DNA of 24,159 bases from positions 1 through 24,159 of IMG/VR virus record IMGVR_UViG_3300030406_000488. One strand, 5' to 3'. The position numbers and the translations under genes were made by a program. Source of the stretch: a virus. The stretch's first letter is position 1. Each line of letters starts with the position of its first letter. The notes below the pieces were generated by a model. That model saw nothing but the letters and a program-made list of their open reading frames with translations. It was not told the origin of the DNA and ran no database searches. This document shows, piece by piece, positions 22,490-24,159 of this stretch.

Positions 22490-24159
22490 TTATCCAAATA
22501 GTTTATCAACAACTGTTGAAACATTATTAAAATTTGTTTGCCAATTTTTAGCTGCATCACCTTCTGCACTAGCAGCAGCTATCATTGCTTGGACTTTTCT
22601 AGTCTCTGTATCATTTGCCCATCTAAAATCATAGTCTGCTTGGTCTCTTAACTCTTGCCATAAAAAAGCATTTGCAGATTGACTAAGACCAAAAGCCATT
22701 TGAACATTTTGTTGATTAATAGCATTAGCTGCAGCAGTATCTGCTAAGTTAGCTTTTCTTCTCCAATTAACATTTGAAGATAAAACAGCTTGCTCATTTG
22801 CAGCATTCCATTGATTTCTATTAAACTCTAGTTGAGCATTAAATTGTTTTGATTGATTTACAATGGCAGCATTAGCTTTATTAATTTCAGCTTCTATACC
22901 AACTCTTCTAGCTTCTGCAGCATTTGTTTGTTGAACATTAAATTGTGCAGCAGCATTGGCTTGTTGTGTATTAAACTGATTAACTTGAGCATTTAAGCTT
23001 GCCATAAACTGTTGTGTTTGATTCTCACTAGCTGAATTAAATTGTCTAGCAGCATTTTCAGCAGATTGATTACTTAGTAGTCTTTGTTGTTCAAACTGTC
23101 CTTTTAAAACATTAGCTTGTTGTTGATTACTTAAATTAGCCATGTCTGTCTGTAAGAAAGCTTGAGCATTTTGTATCTGAGTTTTCTGATAAAAATCTGC
23201 TTCAGCTAAGTTTGCCTGTGACATTAATAAAGCATTTTGTACAGCAGCTTGTTGTTCATTATTAGCTTCAGTCAAACCAACAGTCTGTAAAAATTTACTA
23301 TTCGATAAAGCTATTTGTTGGTCAGAACTAAACTGAGCCATGTCCATGTTAAAAACATTTTGAGCATTTTGTGTTGCAGTTTGCTGTGCTCTTTGAGCGT
23401 TTGCTTCTGCTACAGCAGCTTCAATATTTTTTTGTTGAGCTACAGAACTTTGTATAGCCTGTGCATTGCTTTGAGCTATGGGTAATGCTGATTGAATAAT
23501 CGCATTAAATAAACTATCTCTGCCAACTGTAGAAGCACTCATGCCTCTAGAAGCTAACATCTGTTCTACTTGAGCAACAGCCGGGGCAGCCCAAGGTGGT
23601 ATGGTCCCGTTTTCTATACCCTCTAAAAGACCATTGAGCTGTGTAGATACTAAAGCTTCTTCTGGTAATCCTTCAATAATACCTCTTTCTTCTTCACTAA
23701 AGTCAGCTAGTTTTTCTTCTAATAATATAGGGTCGTTTCCTATATCTTCAATTTGTTCATCTGTTAAACCTGCTTTAGCTAGTTGTTTTTTAGCTCTTGT
23801 AATTCTTGATAAACTTGTTCCGGCATTAATAGCTGCACTAGCTTTAGCACCTTCACTAATAGTTCCTACAACTCTTTCGGTTAAAGCACCTTCGGGAATC
23901 TCCACATCAGCACCTTCAATAGGAGCAACTCTGTCTACTTTAGCAGCTTTAGCTAAAGATTCGTCTCTGACTTCGCCTTGTGCTGCCAAAACTTCTGGAG
24001 AATCTGTAACCTTTGCAGCTTGCATCTTAGCAGCTTCAAGTACTTCAGGACGTTCAGCCTGTGTAGCTTCCATTTGAGCAACTTGTTCCGGAGTAATATT
24101 TTTAATTTTTTCTGCTTCAATTGCAGTTAGCTCTCCCATTTGAACTGCTTCATCTAAAA
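22490..24159 (-). CDS. Q/N/A-rich coiled virion protein, N-terminus cut by the window edge, at least 556 aa
   Basis: An ATG is present at 24139, but the same frame stays open to the edge (upstream residues LDEAVQ), so the true start is probably outside. The N-terminal part is Glu/Ala-rich with short repeats (PEVLEAAKMQAAKVTDSPEV). The rest (about residues 190-500) is a long helical stretch with recurring F-N-x-Q-Q-x-N-A-A units (QFNTQQANAAAQFNVQQTNA). There are no Cys and no hydrophobic membrane segment. It looks like a rod or sheath-like coiled assembly in the tail or internal core. Family not recognised. It is the first visible gene of the leftward late operon and lies 11 bases before the Lys-rich gene. 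Confidence 0.7.
   Translation of the reverse strand, partial: LDEAVQMGELTAIEAEKIKNITPEQVAQMEATQAERPEVLEAAKMQAAKVTDSPEVLAAQGEVRDESLAKAAKVDRVAPIEGADVEIPEGALTERVVGTISEGAKASAAINAGTSLSRITRAKKQLAKAGLTDEQIEDIGNDPILLEEKLADFSEEERGIIEGLPEEALVSTQLNGLLEGIENGTIPPWAAPAVAQVEQMLASRGMSASTVGRDSLFNAIIQSALPIAQSNAQAIQSSVAQQKNIEAAVAEANAQRAQQTATQNAQNVFNMDMAQFSSDQQIALSNSKFLQTVGLTEANNEQQAAVQNALLMSQANLAEADFYQKTQIQNAQAFLQTDMANLSNQQQANVLKGQFEQQRLLSNQSAENAARQFNSASENQTQQFMASLNAQVNQFNTQQANAAAQFNVQQTNAAEARRVGIEAEINKANAAIVNQSKQFNAQLEFNRNQWNAANEQAVLSSNVNWRRKANLADTAAANAINQQNVQMAFGLSQSANAFLWQELRDQADYDFRWANDTETRKVQAMIAAASAEGDAAKNWQTNFNNVSTVVDKLFG

Noticed and set aside
23601-24077. Forward 158-residue Ser/Leu/Ala-rich ORF opposite the right-edge protein
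   Set aside because: It is a shadow of an Ala/Glu/Gln-rich coding strand, and no forward gene is expected in this block.

Overview
The window is a piece of a double-stranded DNA phage genome, most likely a short-tailed (podovirus-type) phage of an AT-rich, probably marine, bacterium. The replication genes follow the T7 plan: ssDNA-binding protein, primase-helicase, family A DNA polymerase, endonuclease, exonuclease. They are followed by a class I ribonucleotide reductase, as in many marine phages. No RNA polymerase gene, integrase or tRNA is visible. Several matches to the sigma70 consensus, two of them perfect, suggest that host RNA polymerase is used. The host and the marine assignment are inferences.

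Layout. Positions 1-10774 are read rightward. They hold a cluster of small unknown proteins and one membrane-anchored protein with TonB/TolA-like architecture (1-1617). Next come an ssDNA-binding protein and a small partner that ends in a strong terminator (1648-2414). Then follow primase-helicase, DNA polymerase, a PD-(D/E)XK endonuclease, a RecB-type exonuclease, two small genes (one gp1.7/SaV-like), nrdA, a 53-residue ORF, nrdB and a last small gene (2415-10774). Most neighbours overlap or abut, so this reads as an operon with internal promoters.

Positions 10771-24159 are read leftward and converge on the first block with a 4-base overlap of stop codons at 10771-10774. In transcription order (right to left) they hold a Q/N-rich coiled protein cut by the window edge, a lysine-rich membrane-active-looking protein, an acidic 194-residue protein, and two large proteins (635 and 1224 residues) placed and sized like the T7 ejection proteins gp15 and gp16. 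A lysis-like unit follows: a 49-residue ORF, a GTA-type 3-TM holin, a 55-residue ORF and a nested 38-residue membrane peptide. It starts at a perfect TTGACA-17-TATAAT promoter and ends at a hairpin with a U-run. Last come two proteins with signal peptides (one with long Thr-Asn repeats, one with Cys repeats and a very Glu-rich stretch), a 38-residue ORF and a TM/coiled-coil protein.

Best candidates for undescribed biology: the TonB/TolA-like early protein, the coupled pair of secreted low-complexity proteins, the apparently leaderless lysis transcript, the tandem promoters inside nrdA, and the terminator that runs into the primase-helicase start. Seven complete ORFs of 38-59 residues and one gene fragment at the left edge were read by hand and are listed. 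With them, no stretch over 300 bases lacks a candidate gene.
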